A stretch of 64,000 nucleotides of DNA from [Clostridium] leptum DSM 753. Lineage in GTDB: Bacteria > Bacillota > Clostridia > Oscillospirales > Acutalibacteraceae. The notes beneath the pieces were generated by a model, which saw nothing but the letters and a program-made list of their open reading frames with translations, did not search any database and was not told the origin of the DNA. Position numbers and translations under genes: made by a program. Location of the stretch: the NCBI GenBank assembly GCA_000154345.1, contig DS480348.1, positions 1-64,000 on the forward strand. The letters are read 5' to 3'. Of the stretch, positions 24,177 through 33,540 are shown one piece after another (the first letter of the stretch is position 1; every line of letters starts with the position of its first letter).

Positions 24177-25526
24177 ATGAAAAAACGTATTCTGTGTTTC
24201 TTGCTGAGTGCCGCTATGCTGGCTTCTGTGACTGCCTGTTCAGGCGGTGGAGACACCTCCTCTGAAGGCTCCGCGCCTGCTGGCAGCGGCTCCAATGCGG
24301 AGGCTTCCCAGCCCGCTGATTCTTCTGAGCCAATCGAGCTGACGGTTTTAAACTGGGGCAGTGATATCGATGTTAAGATCAACCAGGACGCCTATGCCCG
24401 CTTAAATGAAAAGTTTCCTAATGTTACTGTTAAGGATAATTTTGTGACGGGGACCGCTACCTGGTCTGAATACATCACCAAGCTTTTGACGATGATCGGC
24501 TCCGGCAACTCTCCCGATATGGTTATGATGGCTATTGAGGGGGTTCGGCAGCTTATCGATAATGACGTGGTGATGCCGCTGGATGACCGGATTGAGGGCG
24601 ACGAGGACATGCAGGCGGTGCTGGATGATATTTCTCCCAGACTGGTGGAGGCTCTGGCTGTTGACGGTCAAACCTATTTCTTCCCCAATTCCTGGAACAG
24701 CATTGTGCTGTACTACAACACCAAGATGTTTGCCGACGCCGGCCTGGAGGCCCCGCCCGCTGATTGGGATTGGGATACCTTCCGGGAGTATGCGAAAAAG
24801 CTTACTACGGGAGAGGACAACAGCGAGGATAAGGTATATGGCTATGGCATGTCCACCTATTCCATTTTTATGACCCTGTTCCCCTTCTCGAATGGCACCT
24901 CCACCTTGACCGACGACCAGCTCGGCAGTAATCTGTCCGATCCTAAGGTAGCCGAGGCGTTCCAGGTGATCAACGACATGATCTATGTGGATGGTTCAAT
25001 GCCCATGCCCGAGCAGGGAATGGATGCGGCTCAGCTTTTCGCTGCTGGAAGACTCGCTATGGCCGCTATCGGCCCTAACTCTGTGCAGAATATGCTGACC
25101 GCTGATTTCACCGATTGGGATGTCGCTTACCTGCCCATTCAGGACAAGGAAAACGGCAGCCACATTTTCGGTGTGACTGGCTACGGCATTTTAAAGGATA
25201 CAGAAAACCCGGATATGTGCTGGGAAGTCATTAAGGAGCTGGTTTCCCCGGAAACCCAAGAGGCCGTTGCTTCCGCCGGCGTTTCCAATCCGGTCAGCCG
25301 TTCCGCTTTCGAAACTCGTGCCTTGGAGGTTCCCAAAAACTGGGAAATCTTCTATGATGCTATCGACCAAAATTCCCGCTGCCTGCCCGCGCCCATCAAT
25401 GATTCTGAGTATGAGGAAATCTTATTCCGGTACTACTATGAAATGATGAATACCCAGCAGGATGTAAGCGGGGTATTAGCCAAGGCAGACGAGGAGCTGC
25501 AGGCTTCCTTTGATGAATTGAAATAA
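24177..25526 (+). CDS. sugar ABC transporter substrate-binding lipoprotein
   Basis: 449 residues, family 1 extracellular solute-binding protein. Lipoprotein signal: MKKRILCF, hydrophobic core, lipobox ASVTAC with Cys at about 21, then a Ser/Gly/Pro-rich linker. NSPDMVMMAIEGVRQLID and FFPNSWNSIVLYYNTKMF are characteristic of the family. Ribosome-binding site AAGGAAGG. First gene of locus 2. A perfect stem-loop at 25535-25562 follows and probably lowers expression of the downstream permeases relative to this protein. It is not closely similar to the binding protein of locus 1. Confidence 0.92.
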   Translation: MKKRILCFLLSAAMLASVTACSGGGDTSSEGSAPAGSGSNAEASQPADSSEPIELTVLNWGSDIDVKINQDAYARLNEKFPNVTVKDNFVTGTATWSEYITKLLTMIGSGNSPDMVMMAIEGVRQLIDNDVVMPLDDRIEGDEDMQAVLDDISPRLVEALAVDGQTYFFPNSWNSIVLYYNTKMFADAGLEAPPADWDWDTFREYAKKLTTGEDNSEDKVYGYGMSTYSIFMTLFPFSNGTSTLTDDQLGSNLSDPKVAEAFQVINDMIYVDGSMPMPEQGMDAAQLFAAGRLAMAAIGPNSVQNMLTADFTDWDVAYLPIQDKENGSHIFGVTGYGILKDTENPDMCWEVIKELVSPETQEAVASAGVSNPVSRSAFETRALEVPKNWEIFYDAIDQNSRCLPAPINDSEYEEILFRYYYEMMNTQQDVSGVLAKADEELQASFDELK

Positions 25527-25534
25527 TCCGATAG

Positions 25535-25562
25535 GGCAGGAGAATCCTGGGATTCTCCTGCC
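25535..25562 (+). terminator. intercistronic stem-loop after binding-protein gene
   Basis: GGCAGGAGAATC (25535-25546) and GATTCTCCTGCC (25551-25562) form a perfect 12-bp stem with a 4-base loop, without a T run. Likely an mRNA-stabilising or partially terminating element 9 bases after the binding-protein stop, parallel to the structure at 3642-3693. Confidence 0.7.
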
Positions 25563-25595
25563 TGTCATCGATTAAGATTGGAAAGGATTTCTGCG

Positions 25596-26501
25596 ATGAG
25601 TCAACGAGTGAAAAAGAAAGCGTCTCCTATGGCGCGGCAGGAAGCGGTAGCCGGCTATGTGTTTATTCTGCCTACGATCCTGCTATATTTGTGCTTGACG
25701 ATTATTCCCATTATTGTAACGTTTTCCCTCAGCTTTATGGATTATGATTTGGTCAAGCCTTCAACCTTTATCGGCTTTGACAATTACATCAAGCTGTTTC
25801 AGGACAGCCGGCTGGGGCAGGTGGCCCTGAATACCGTTTTATTTGCCCTGATGTCTGTAGTGGGCAATGTGGGGATCGGCCTTCTGCTGGCCGTGATCCT
25901 GAACCGGAAAATGCCTAAGTTCTTTGTGAACTTTTTCCGCTTTTCCTTTTTTCTGCCGGTAGTCATCGGCTACGTGTATGTTTCTATCGTATGGAGCAAC
26001 CTTTACTCCACCGATACGGGCGTGTTCAACTATTTCTTAAGTCTATTAGGCCTGGAAAAGGTGGGCTGGCTTACCAACAAGAGCATCGTGCTGTTTTCGA
26101 TTATCCTAATGGATATCTGGAAAAACGCGGGCTTTTTTATGGTGATTTTCCTGGCGGGCCTGCAAAACATACCCGCTCAGTATTACGAGGCCGCCCAAAT
26201 CGACGGCGCCAACCGGTTCCGGCTGTTCCGCCATATTACGCTTCCGCTTCTGAGCCCCACCATGTTTTTCAATGTGATCTGGTGCTCGATCAATGCTTTG
26301 CAGGTGTTCGACGCCGTGTATATCTTGACCCAAGGCGGCCCGGGAGACGCTTCCAGAAGCATTGTGGTATATATTTATGAAAGCGCGTTTCAGAAATTTA
26401 ATTTAGGCTATGCCTCAGCGACCTCTATCATCCTTTTCTTAGCGATAGGACTGCTGACGTTGATTCAATTCCGCGCCAGTAAAAAATGGGTCCACTATTA
26501 A
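25596..26501 (+). CDS. sugar ABC transporter permease (MalF/UgpA type)
   Basis: 301 residues with six hydrophobic segments. EAA loop AQYYEAAQIDGANRFRLFRH at about 195-214, the contact with the ATPase. ALQVFDAVYILTQGGPG is the usual signature near the C terminus. Start set at ATG 25596 with GAAAGGA 8 bases upstream, rather than the TTG at 25578. Works with the next gene as a heterodimeric channel. As in locus 1, no ATPase gene is present. Confidence 0.92.
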   Translation: MSQRVKKKASPMARQEAVAGYVFILPTILLYLCLTIIPIIVTFSLSFMDYDLVKPSTFIGFDNYIKLFQDSRLGQVALNTVLFALMSVVGNVGIGLLLAVILNRKMPKFFVNFFRFSFFLPVVIGYVYVSIVWSNLYSTDTGVFNYFLSLLGLEKVGWLTNKSIVLFSIILMDIWKNAGFFMVIFLAGLQNIPAQYYEAAQIDGANRFRLFRHITLPLLSPTMFFNVIWCSINALQVFDAVYILTQGGPGDASRSIVVYIYESAFQKFNLGYASATSIILFLAIGLLTLIQFRASKKWVHY

Positions 26502-26519
26502 TGAAAGGAGACGGAGGCC

Positions 26520-27368
26520 ATGAAAGCTAAAAATTACGCGGCCAGGAAAAAGGCCGCAAACTGGATTGTGATCCTTATCATATTCGTAGTGGCAGTACTG
26601 ATGCTGATCCCGTTTTTGTGGATGATCTCCACCTCTCTGCGGCCCGCAAGCGAATCTATGAAGCTGCCGCCGAGCTTTCTGCCGACTCAGTTTGAGTATG
26701 GAAATTATCTGGAGCTGTTCCAGTCCAGTATTCCGTTTCTCAACCTGTTCGGCAACAGCATTTTTGTTACCGTGATTGTAACGGCGGCCCAGCTGATCAC
26801 CTGTTCTACTGCCGCTTACAGCTTTGCCCGGCTGAATTTTCCAGGAAGAAATATTATTTTTGGAATTCTGCTCTGTACGCTGATGGTGCCGATCCAGGTG
26901 ACGATTATCCCTCTGTTTATTGGAATGAGCAGCGTAAACCTGACGGATACCCTGCTTTCCATCATTCTTCCCTATCTCACCAGTATTTTCGGGATTTTCC
27001 TGATGAGGCAGTTTTTTGTCACCCTGCCCAAAGAGCTGGAGGATTCTGCGAAAATTGACGGAGCGGGACCGTATAGGACTTTCTTTTCTATTATCCTTCC
27101 GCAGGCGGGCTCCTCTCTTTCCGCTTTGGGAATCATCGCCTTTAATAACTGCTGGAACAACTACTTTACTCCCTTGATCTTTATCAATTCCTGGGAAAAA
27201 ATGACGCTGCCGCTGGGAATCGCCGCTTTAAGAGGATTTATGGGAAGCGGAAATCTTTCTGCCGTTATGGCGGGCGTCACGCTGGCTACGCTGCCGGTGA
27301 TAATTGTGTTTCTGTTCGCCCAGAGATTTTTTATCGAGGGGCTTGCGATGTCCGGCATCAAGGGATAA
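26520..27368 (+). CDS. sugar ABC transporter permease (MalG/UgpE type)
   Basis: 282 residues, six predicted membrane helices. EAA loop visible as KELEDSAKIDGAGPYRTFFS near residues 171-190; C terminus FIEGLAMSGIKG is typical. Ribosome-binding site AAAGGAG 10 bases before ATG, 18 bases after the previous stop. A GC-rich imperfect inverted repeat (about 27395-27426) lies between it and the next gene. Confidence 0.92.
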   Translation: MKAKNYAARKKAANWIVILIIFVVAVLMLIPFLWMISTSLRPASESMKLPPSFLPTQFEYGNYLELFQSSIPFLNLFGNSIFVTVIVTAAQLITCSTAAYSFARLNFPGRNIIFGILLCTLMVPIQVTIIPLFIGMSSVNLTDTLLSIILPYLTSIFGIFLMRQFFVTLPKELEDSAKIDGAGPYRTFFSIILPQAGSSLSALGIIAFNNCWNNYFTPLIFINSWEKMTLPLGIAALRGFMGSGNLSAVMAGVTLATLPVIIVFLFAQRFFIEGLAMSGIKG

Positions 27369-27461
27369 GAAGAAGCAAAAGTGCGGTTACAAAACGCCGG
27401 CCGTGCAGAAGCTTGTAAGCCGGCCGGAAGGAAATTCTATTTAATTTTGCGATAGGAGACT

Positions 27462-28457
27462 ATGGGAATGAAATTGCGTTTAGGCATAGTAGGCTTAGGC
27501 CTGATTTGGGAAAATATCCATATGCCCATTTTAATGGACATGAAGGAGCAATTTGAGATCAAGGCGTTTTGTGTACATAATGAAAAAAAGATCCCCCTTT
27601 GGCAGCAGCGCCTGCCAGGCGCTGCCGCGTATACCGACTACCGCCGGATGGTCCAGGACATCTCTGTTGACGCTGTCGTGGTCACTACGCCCCTTGAGAT
27701 GAATGCGGAGGTCACTCTGGCGGCTTTAGAGGCCGGTAAGGATGTGTTTTGTGAAAAGCCTATGGCGGTTCATGTGGATGTGGCGGACCGCATTATGGAA
27801 ATGGAAAAACAAACCGGGAAAACGGTGTATGTTCTGGAGCAATTCCTGTATAATCCCCAGCTGCCGGTGATGAAGAAAATCATTGATGGGAAGCAGCTGG
27901 GAGAATTTGTATCCTTTGAGCGCACCACCCATTATTTGATGGACTCCAGCAACGAGGGCTATGGACAAACCCAGTGGAGGCGTAAGTCTGATTTTCCCCT
28001 GGGCCATATTTACGACGGCGGCGTTCACGAAATCGCATTGCTTAACGAGCTGTTCGGTATGCCCGAAGAGATGTACGCTGTGGGGCAGAGCTTCCGGGAG
28101 GAAATGGGGAAATACGATCATATTCTAACCATGTTCCACTATCCCAGCGGCGCTACCGGAGTGTTCAGCCATTCCGCGTTCTTGGCCTGCAGCAAGAATT
28201 ATTTTTACATCCGTTTCACTGAGGGTTCGTTGTATGTTTACGGGGATAAGCTGGTTCTGGAGCATAAAAACGGCGGAACCGAAGAACTGAATACGGCGGA
28301 AGGCGATACCTACCGCGCTATGTGGATGGAGCTGGCTAGGATCGTCTCTGGGCATGGAAAGCTCCCCTTTACGGCGCAGGATGCTAAAAACTGCGTGCGG
28401 GTGCTGGATGCGGTGGAGCAGTCCATCGAATCCGACCAGTGCGCCCCTGTCAAATAA
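27462..28457 (+). CDS. Gfo/Idh/MocA-family oxidoreductase
   Basis: 331 residues. N-terminal Rossmann fold begins RLGIVGLGLIWENIHMP, with the conserved EKP motif in VFCEKPMAVHVD (about residue 100), whose Lys is catalytic in the family. The C-terminal alpha/beta domain includes FPLGHIYDGGVHEIALL, with His residues at the sugar site. NAD(P)-dependent dehydrogenase of sugars, sugar acids or inositols, or a glycosidase of the same fold. Two close ATG codons (27462, 27468) follow ATAGGAG. In this operon it probably modifies the imported sugar before or after the step of the following hydrolase-like protein. Confidence 0.88.
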   Translation: MGMKLRLGIVGLGLIWENIHMPILMDMKEQFEIKAFCVHNEKKIPLWQQRLPGAAAYTDYRRMVQDISVDAVVVTTPLEMNAEVTLAALEAGKDVFCEKPMAVHVDVADRIMEMEKQTGKTVYVLEQFLYNPQLPVMKKIIDGKQLGEFVSFERTTHYLMDSSNEGYGQTQWRRKSDFPLGHIYDGGVHEIALLNELFGMPEEMYAVGQSFREEMGKYDHILTMFHYPSGATGVFSHSAFLACSKNYFYIRFTEGSLYVYGDKLVLEHKNGGTEELNTAEGDTYRAMWMELARIVSGHGKLPFTAQDAKNCVRVLDAVEQSIESDQCAPVK

Positions 28458-28650
28458 CTCCTTATTTTTTTGAGACGTTTAAAATTGCCTGCCTGAGATT
28501 TTAAACGCCGGAAAGCGGCCCGCAGCTTTGTTTGATTGAACGTTACGGCTCAATTGGTATCCAAAGCCCGGGCCGTTTTGCGGCTGACGCCTATTGAAAG
28601 AAATTTTACCGAAAGATTTTAACCCCGCCAGACGGCAAGGAGGAGCATTT

Positions 28651-30969
28651 ATGAACGAGATTAACGGCGGAAGCTTCAGGGTTTCCTGGAAGGAAGACGG
28701 AGTGTATCAGGAGACTCTGTACCTCCTGGATGAAGAGGAAATTCCTGTGCTCAGATCCTGCCCCTACGCTTCCGTTTTTTCAGATTCCCGGATGTACTAT
28801 CCTTATTTGCAGGAAGGGACGAAGCTAGTCTCTGCTGCTGTCACAAACCAGGCTGCTGAGATTCGCCTGGAGCATCCGGATTATACCGTCACCCGAAGAA
28901 TTTCTTTCCCGGAAAGCGGGGAAGGGGTGAATTTCCAGGTTTGCTGCACCGCGAAAAAGGAATTGTTCTGCCGATCCCTTGAGGATAAATGGTCTTTTCT
29001 AGTCCCGAGAAAAAAAGATGAGGGGCCGTTGAATGGACCGCTGGATTTTGTTTGGAGCCAAAGAATCAAAAGCTTTCCATCCACTTTTGTGTCCCACTAC
29101 AATTTCAGAAGCCCGATTGTGATGATGCAGCAGGACGAGCTTTTTGCCGGGCTGGTTCCCGCGTTGGAGAAGGTCACGGCGCAGTTTTTGGAGGAAACCC
29201 CTTTAGGAATGGACTTGGATGTGACGAGAGAGTCCTATCCTTGGATGTCCTATGGCATGATCGTGGGGGATCGGCTTTCCCCAGACCTGCCATGTATGCC
29301 GGGCCATTCTCAGATCGTCCGCACCGTCAGCGGAGAGCAAGGCTGCAGAAGGCTGCTGGCCGGGGAATCCATTTCTTATTCCTATACTCTGCTTTTGAGC
29401 CGCCAGGAACCGAGGCAGGGATACCGCAGCGCGGTGCGTTACCTGTGGAAACGATATGGGGAAAACGGAGTAAACCTTGCGGAAAATTTGAATGACAATC
29501 CTCGTTATCCTGAAAATAGGACGCTGGAGGCTTGGAGAAAATCCATTTGGGCTGAAAAGGCGGAGGAGGACTACTTTTCCCTGGAAAAAGAAGGAGTTAC
29601 AGTGGGAGGCTTGACCGGCCGGCGGCAGGGGGAGTGGTTCAGCCGGACCGACACCAAAAAAGACGTGTGGTTCGGCTGCTGGCTCCAGGAGCTTGTCACC
29701 GGCTATGGATTGGCGCTTTACGGAAGACGGAGCGGCCAAGAAATCTGGAAAAAGCGCGCTCAGGAAATGCTGAATTATATTTTAAAGGCTCCCCGGACAA
29801 AGGGGATGTTCCCTGTAATCTGCTATGTGGAAAAGGACGGAAGTGAGAATTGGCAGAACGACGACGGCTGGGCAGGCTATCAGCGGGAATTTCACACGAT
29901 GCCGATGTCCTGGACCGCGTGGCTGATGCTTCGGTGGGGAAAGGAGCTTTGCCCAGAAAGGCAAAAAGAAATTCTGGATTTCTGCCGCCCTTATGCTGAT
30001 TTTCTGCAAAAAGCGCAAAATCCCAACGGCTGTATCCCGTCCTGGTTCAGCCCGGATGGAATTCCATCCAGAGCCCAGTTCCGGGATTTTAACGCCGAAA
30101 CAGCTTCCAGCGCCCTGTTTTTACTGGAATACGGCGATATGGTCCAGGATGCCGCAGCCTTGGCCTGCGGGCGCAGAGCGCTGTCCTTTGTCACCGACCA
30201 GGTGCTCCCAAGGAACCGCTGGTATGACTTTGAGACCTTCCTTTCCTGCTCAAAAAAATCATTTGGCTTTTATGATTCTATTACCGCCCAATACCCGCAG
30301 TGCAACCTTTCGGCGATCCACGCCGCGGCCGCTTACCTGGTGCATTACCGGATCACTCAAAGGCCGGAGGATTTGGAGCAGGCGGAGGCGGTTCTGGATT
30401 ATCTGCTTCTGACTCAGCAGCTTTGGAATCATCCATTGATGCATATTAAGGCTTTCGGCGGCTTTACGGTGCAGAATACCGACCATGAATGGAGCGACGT
30501 CCGGGAAGGAATCTGCGCGGTAATCCTATATCATTATTATTTAGCGACCGGCAGAACAGAGTACCTGGAAAGGAGCATCGCCGCCGCCCGGTCCGGCTTT
30601 GAGGTCCTGCCTTTCGAAAACTGGGCCCACTGCGGCTATGAAGGGCTGCAATACGACTCCAGCCTGCTTTGGGGCGGAGGCGTAGTGATGGCTGCGGCGG
30701 AGTATTTAAACGATCGGCTGGGAACCATGGCAATAGACGCTGACGCGATCAAAGGCTTTGGCGTGGATAACTGTGTGGTTACCGGGGTCACTCTGTCCGG
30801 TGGGGTACTGTCCGTTACAGCGGATTTGAGCCGGCATCCCCAGGGCAGTCCTCTCACGATGTCTCTGTTCGATGTAGGGAAAAGAGTGAGAAGGGTTATC
30901 CTAAATGGCGAGGAAATCGCTGCCGGCCCCTGGCAGACATTTCCGGAAAAGCTGTCCTTTCAGAACTAA
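28651..30969 (+). CDS. large six-hairpin glycosidase-like protein
   Basis: 772 residues, no signal peptide, so cytoplasmic. The start is set at ATG 28651, where AAGGAGGAG lies 6 bases upstream; the frame stays open back to 28594. N-terminal 280 residues look beta-rich. The middle and C-terminal parts (about 320-700) consist of repeated helical pairs rich in Trp, Tyr and Gly (WLQELVTGYGLALYGRR, FHTMPMSWTAWLMLRWGKEL, HEWSDVREGICAVILYHYYL), consistent with an (alpha/alpha)6 barrel as in GH88/GH105/GH127-type enzymes. I cannot name the family or the catalytic residues. Position between a Gfo/Idh/MocA protein and a polyol dehydrogenase supports a role in sugar breakdown. Confidence 0.7.
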   Translation: MNEINGGSFRVSWKEDGVYQETLYLLDEEEIPVLRSCPYASVFSDSRMYYPYLQEGTKLVSAAVTNQAAEIRLEHPDYTVTRRISFPESGEGVNFQVCCTAKKELFCRSLEDKWSFLVPRKKDEGPLNGPLDFVWSQRIKSFPSTFVSHYNFRSPIVMMQQDELFAGLVPALEKVTAQFLEETPLGMDLDVTRESYPWMSYGMIVGDRLSPDLPCMPGHSQIVRTVSGEQGCRRLLAGESISYSYTLLLSRQEPRQGYRSAVRYLWKRYGENGVNLAENLNDNPRYPENRTLEAWRKSIWAEKAEEDYFSLEKEGVTVGGLTGRRQGEWFSRTDTKKDVWFGCWLQELVTGYGLALYGRRSGQEIWKKRAQEMLNYILKAPRTKGMFPVICYVEKDGSENWQNDDGWAGYQREFHTMPMSWTAWLMLRWGKELCPERQKEILDFCRPYADFLQKAQNPNGCIPSWFSPDGIPSRAQFRDFNAETASSALFLLEYGDMVQDAAALACGRRALSFVTDQVLPRNRWYDFETFLSCSKKSFGFYDSITAQYPQCNLSAIHAAAAYLVHYRITQRPEDLEQAEAVLDYLLLTQQLWNHPLMHIKAFGGFTVQNTDHEWSDVREGICAVILYHYYLATGRTEYLERSIAAARSGFEVLPFENWAHCGYEGLQYDSSLLWGGGVVMAAAEYLNDRLGTMAIDADAIKGFGVDNCVVTGVTLSGGVLSVTADLSRHPQGSPLTMSLFDVGKRVRRVILNGEEIAAGPWQTFPEKLSFQN

Positions 30970-31170
30970 CTGTGAAGGACCGCGACCGGCTTTAAGAAAC
31001 CAGCAATATTACGCGCCCTTGGCGCATATTCATTGATTGGACTTTTGCCCGCTGAGTTCCCTGTGAACGCTGAAAGCCAGCGCCTGTGGTCAGGCAGTGC
31101 CGGAAGCAGGCTGCGGGAAAGGATAAAAAAGCTATCAAGCCCGAAAAAGGGCAATAAGGAGGAACTATAT

Positions 31171-32214
31171 ATGCAAGGGACAATGAAAACAGCGGTGATG
31201 ACAGGCCTGAAAGAGCTGGAGTGGGAGCAGCGCCCTATTCCAGTGCCGTCAAAGGGCGAGGTACTGGTGCGGGTCGAGCACGTGGGAATCTGCGGATCGG
31301 ATCTGCACTACTACGAGCAGGGGGCGATCGGAGATTTCAAGGTCAGCTTCCCGTTTGTGCTGGGCCATGAGGCTGCGGGCACCGTAGTGGAAATCGGTGA
31401 GGGCGTAACAGATCTAGCCGTAGGGGATCGTGTGGCGATGGAGCCGGGAAAGACCTGCGGGCAGTGTATTTACTGTAAAACCGGCCGGTACAACCTATGC
31501 CCTGATGTGGAATTCTTTGCCACGCCTCCCATTGACGGGGTGTTCTGTGAATATGTGGCCCATCCGGCAAGCTTGTGCTTCCGTCTGCCGGAAAATATGG
31601 ATACTATAGAAGGCGCGCTGATTGAACCGTTGGCGGTAGGCTTCCATGCGGCAAACCAAGGCGGCGCCAGGCTGGGCCAAAAAGCGGTAGTAATGGGAGC
31701 TGGATGTATTGGCCTGATGACTCTGCTGGCGCTCAAAGCCTTTGGAGTCACTGAGGTTTACGTGGTGGATGTCATGGAAAACCGTCTGGCAAAGGCTAAG
31801 GAGCTGGGCGCGGCCGGGATAATCAACGGCAAGGAACAGGATGCCGTGGAGGAACTGATGCGGGCTACCGCGGGAAAAGGAATGGATCTCTGCATTGATA
31901 CCGCCGGTTCCCAGATCACCATGAACCAGTGCATCGGGGCGGCCGCCAAAGGCGCTGCTGTGGTGTTCGTGGGCTACAGCGCCCAGGATCAGGTGAGTTT
32001 AGACATTAACAATGCGTTGAATAAGGAATTAACCTTTAAGACGGTGTTCCGCTACCGAAATCTGTATCCTCTGGCAATTGAGGCGGTGTCTCAGGGCCTA
32101 AATGTAAAAGGCGTGGTCACCGACTTTTTCAAATTTGATGATGTGCGCAAGGCGATGGATCTTTCTGTTTCCAACAAAGCGGAAATTGTAAAGGCCGTTT
32201 TGAGCCTTCGATAA
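31171..32214 (+). CDS. zinc-dependent sorbitol/xylitol-type dehydrogenase
   Basis: 347 residues, medium-chain dehydrogenase. Catalytic zinc ligands Cys41 (GICGSD), His66 and Glu67 (LGHEAAG); structural zinc Cys cluster CGQCIYCKTGRYNLC; NAD-binding VMGAGCIGL. The segment SDLHYYEQGAIGDF is characteristic of the sorbitol/xylitol/L-iditol dehydrogenase group. Start ATG 31171 has AAGGAGG 8 bases upstream; the frame is open further back but without a ribosome-binding site. Last gene of locus 2, followed by a terminator (32240-32295). Likely oxidises a polyol to a ketose; substrate uncertain within the family. Confidence 0.9.
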   Translation: MQGTMKTAVMTGLKELEWEQRPIPVPSKGEVLVRVEHVGICGSDLHYYEQGAIGDFKVSFPFVLGHEAAGTVVEIGEGVTDLAVGDRVAMEPGKTCGQCIYCKTGRYNLCPDVEFFATPPIDGVFCEYVAHPASLCFRLPENMDTIEGALIEPLAVGFHAANQGGARLGQKAVVMGAGCIGLMTLLALKAFGVTEVYVVDVMENRLAKAKELGAAGIINGKEQDAVEELMRATAGKGMDLCIDTAGSQITMNQCIGAAAKGAAVVFVGYSAQDQVSLDINNALNKELTFKTVFRYRNLYPLAIEAVSQGLNVKGVVTDFFKFDDVRKAMDLSVSNKAEIVKAVLSLR

Positions 32215-32239
32215 AATGCCTGTATAGGCGAAGCCAATG

Positions 32240-32295
32240 AAAGCACCTATTGCTGTATTGACCCTTTGGGACTAAGCGGCAATAGGTGCTTTTTT
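32240..32295 (+). terminator. terminator of sugar locus 2
   Basis: AAAGCACCTATTGC (32240-32253) pairs with GCAATAGGTGCTTT (32279-32292), with further T residues following. The loop is 25 bases. Located 26 bases after the dehydrogenase stop. Confidence 0.8.
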
Positions 32296-32488
32296 AGCTT
32301 TGCTAAGAAATGAAAAGCAGTCTTAGAAGCTGTTTGTCATCGTTTGTTAATTAAAATGTTTAAATAATTTTGCTTCGGCTAGTTGAAATGGTCTGCAAAG
32401 CTGTGCTGCTATAACACAATCATGCGGAGAATACTAGTAAATAACTAAAAATATTGGAAGAATTAACTATGTGAGGAGCTGTTTTACC

Positions 32489-32635
32489 ATGCCAGCAAGT
32501 ATCTTTAGATTTCAGCTTCCGGAATGGTTAAGCTGGGAGCACCATTATGCTTGGACTGTGATGCGGCCGGTTAGGCCGTATGGGGGAAGCATAGAACGAA
32601 TCCCTGAGATTTGCGAGTGTTTTTTACAGTCGTGA
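32489..32635 (+). CDS. possible 48-residue small protein
   Basis: ATG at 32489 preceded by GTGAGGAG (32471-32478), stop at 32633-32635. Sequence starts MPASIFRFQLPEWLSWEHHY and is unusually rich in Trp (3) and Pro, with two Cys near the end. It lies between the terminator of locus 2 and the catalase-like gene. No known motif. The long spacing (10 bases) and the AT-rich, otherwise non-coding surroundings make it uncertain; it could be chance. Confidence 0.3.
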   Translation: MPASIFRFQLPEWLSWEHHYAWTVMRPVRPYGGSIERIPEICECFLQS

Positions 32636-32686
32636 ATAACATTTTCCAATAGGGAAATAATGAGATTTAGAAAGTGAGGTATTCTT

Positions 32687-33355
32687 ATGTTTAAACATGA
32701 AAAAATGTTGTTTCATCCGGTTGCTGTAGAAAAGGCCAATCCCCAATATGCGGCCTTGCTCCAGGAGCAGCTGGGCGGTGCCAACGGCGAACTGAAGGCA
32801 GCGATGCAGTATATGTCTCAAAGCTTCCGCATTAAGGATCAGGAAATTAAGGATCTGTTCCTGGATATCGCGGCTGAGGAGCTGGGCCATATGGAAATGG
32901 TGGCGCAAACCATCAATCTTCTGAATGGCCACGACGTTGAGGCTGCGGCTGTGCCGGCAGGCGAAATCGAGTCTCATGTGCTTTTAGGGCTGAATCCAGG
33001 GCTCATTAACGCCTCCGGATATTCCTGGACCGGGGATTACGTCACCGTCACCGGTGATTTGTGCGCGGATCTTCTCTCAAATATTGCGTCGGAACAGAGG
33101 GCCAAGGTCGTCTACGAATACTTGTACCGTCAGATCGATGATAAAAAAGTAAAGGAGACCATCGATTTTCTCCTCAATCGTGAGGAGGCCCACAATGCTA
33201 TGTTCCGGGAAGCCTTCAATAAGGTGCAGGATACCGGCTCTAACCGGGACTTTGGAACCACAAAGGCTGCGAAAATGTATTTCAGCATGTCCGAGCCCTC
33301 TCCTCAGAATAATCCATTTTCCAATACCTCCGTTACTCCTCCGTCGTTCAGTTAG
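32687..33355 (+). CDS. manganese catalase / CotJC-like ferritin-fold protein
   Basis: 222 residues with the four-helix ferritin-like fold of Mn-catalases: metal ligands expected in NGELKAAMQYMSQSF (Glu), DIAAEELGHMEMV (Glu and His), SEQRAKVVYEYLYRQ (Glu) and NREEAHNAMFREAF (Glu and His). The two-metal site dismutates hydrogen peroxide. In spore formers the short form, CotJC, is a spore-coat-associated protein, and length and sequence fit that form. CotJA and CotJB are not adjacent. The C terminus is a Ser/Pro/Asn-rich tail. Start ATG 32687 follows GTGAGGT at 32673-32679. A single-gene unit. Confidence 0.88.
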   Translation: MFKHEKMLFHPVAVEKANPQYAALLQEQLGGANGELKAAMQYMSQSFRIKDQEIKDLFLDIAAEELGHMEMVAQTINLLNGHDVEAAAVPAGEIESHVLLGLNPGLINASGYSWTGDYVTVTGDLCADLLSNIASEQRAKVVYEYLYRQIDDKKVKETIDFLLNREEAHNAMFREAFNKVQDTGSNRDFGTTKAAKMYFSMSEPSPQNNPFSNTSVTPPSFS

Positions 33356-33486
33356 CTTTCCAATAAGAGAAATTTGATATGCAGGATTTTGAACAGAAAC
33401 TTGCAAAATGTTTCGTTTATTTCTATTTAAATCGGGAAATAAATGAAATTTATAGAAAAAACGCAGGATTTATTTTAAAAAAATCA

Positions 33487-33514
33487 TTGACAACGGGGTA
33501 AAAATCCTTATAAT
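33487..33514 (+). promoter_or_regulatory. sigma-A promoter of the AspRS/Gat operon
   Basis: TTGACA (33487-33492), 16-base spacer, TATAAT (33509-33514): consensus on both boxes. Expected start near 33521, about 20 bases before the T-box leader structure begins. Confidence 0.85.
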
Positions 33515-33540
33515 AAAACTATCCTGAATAAAATAAAATG

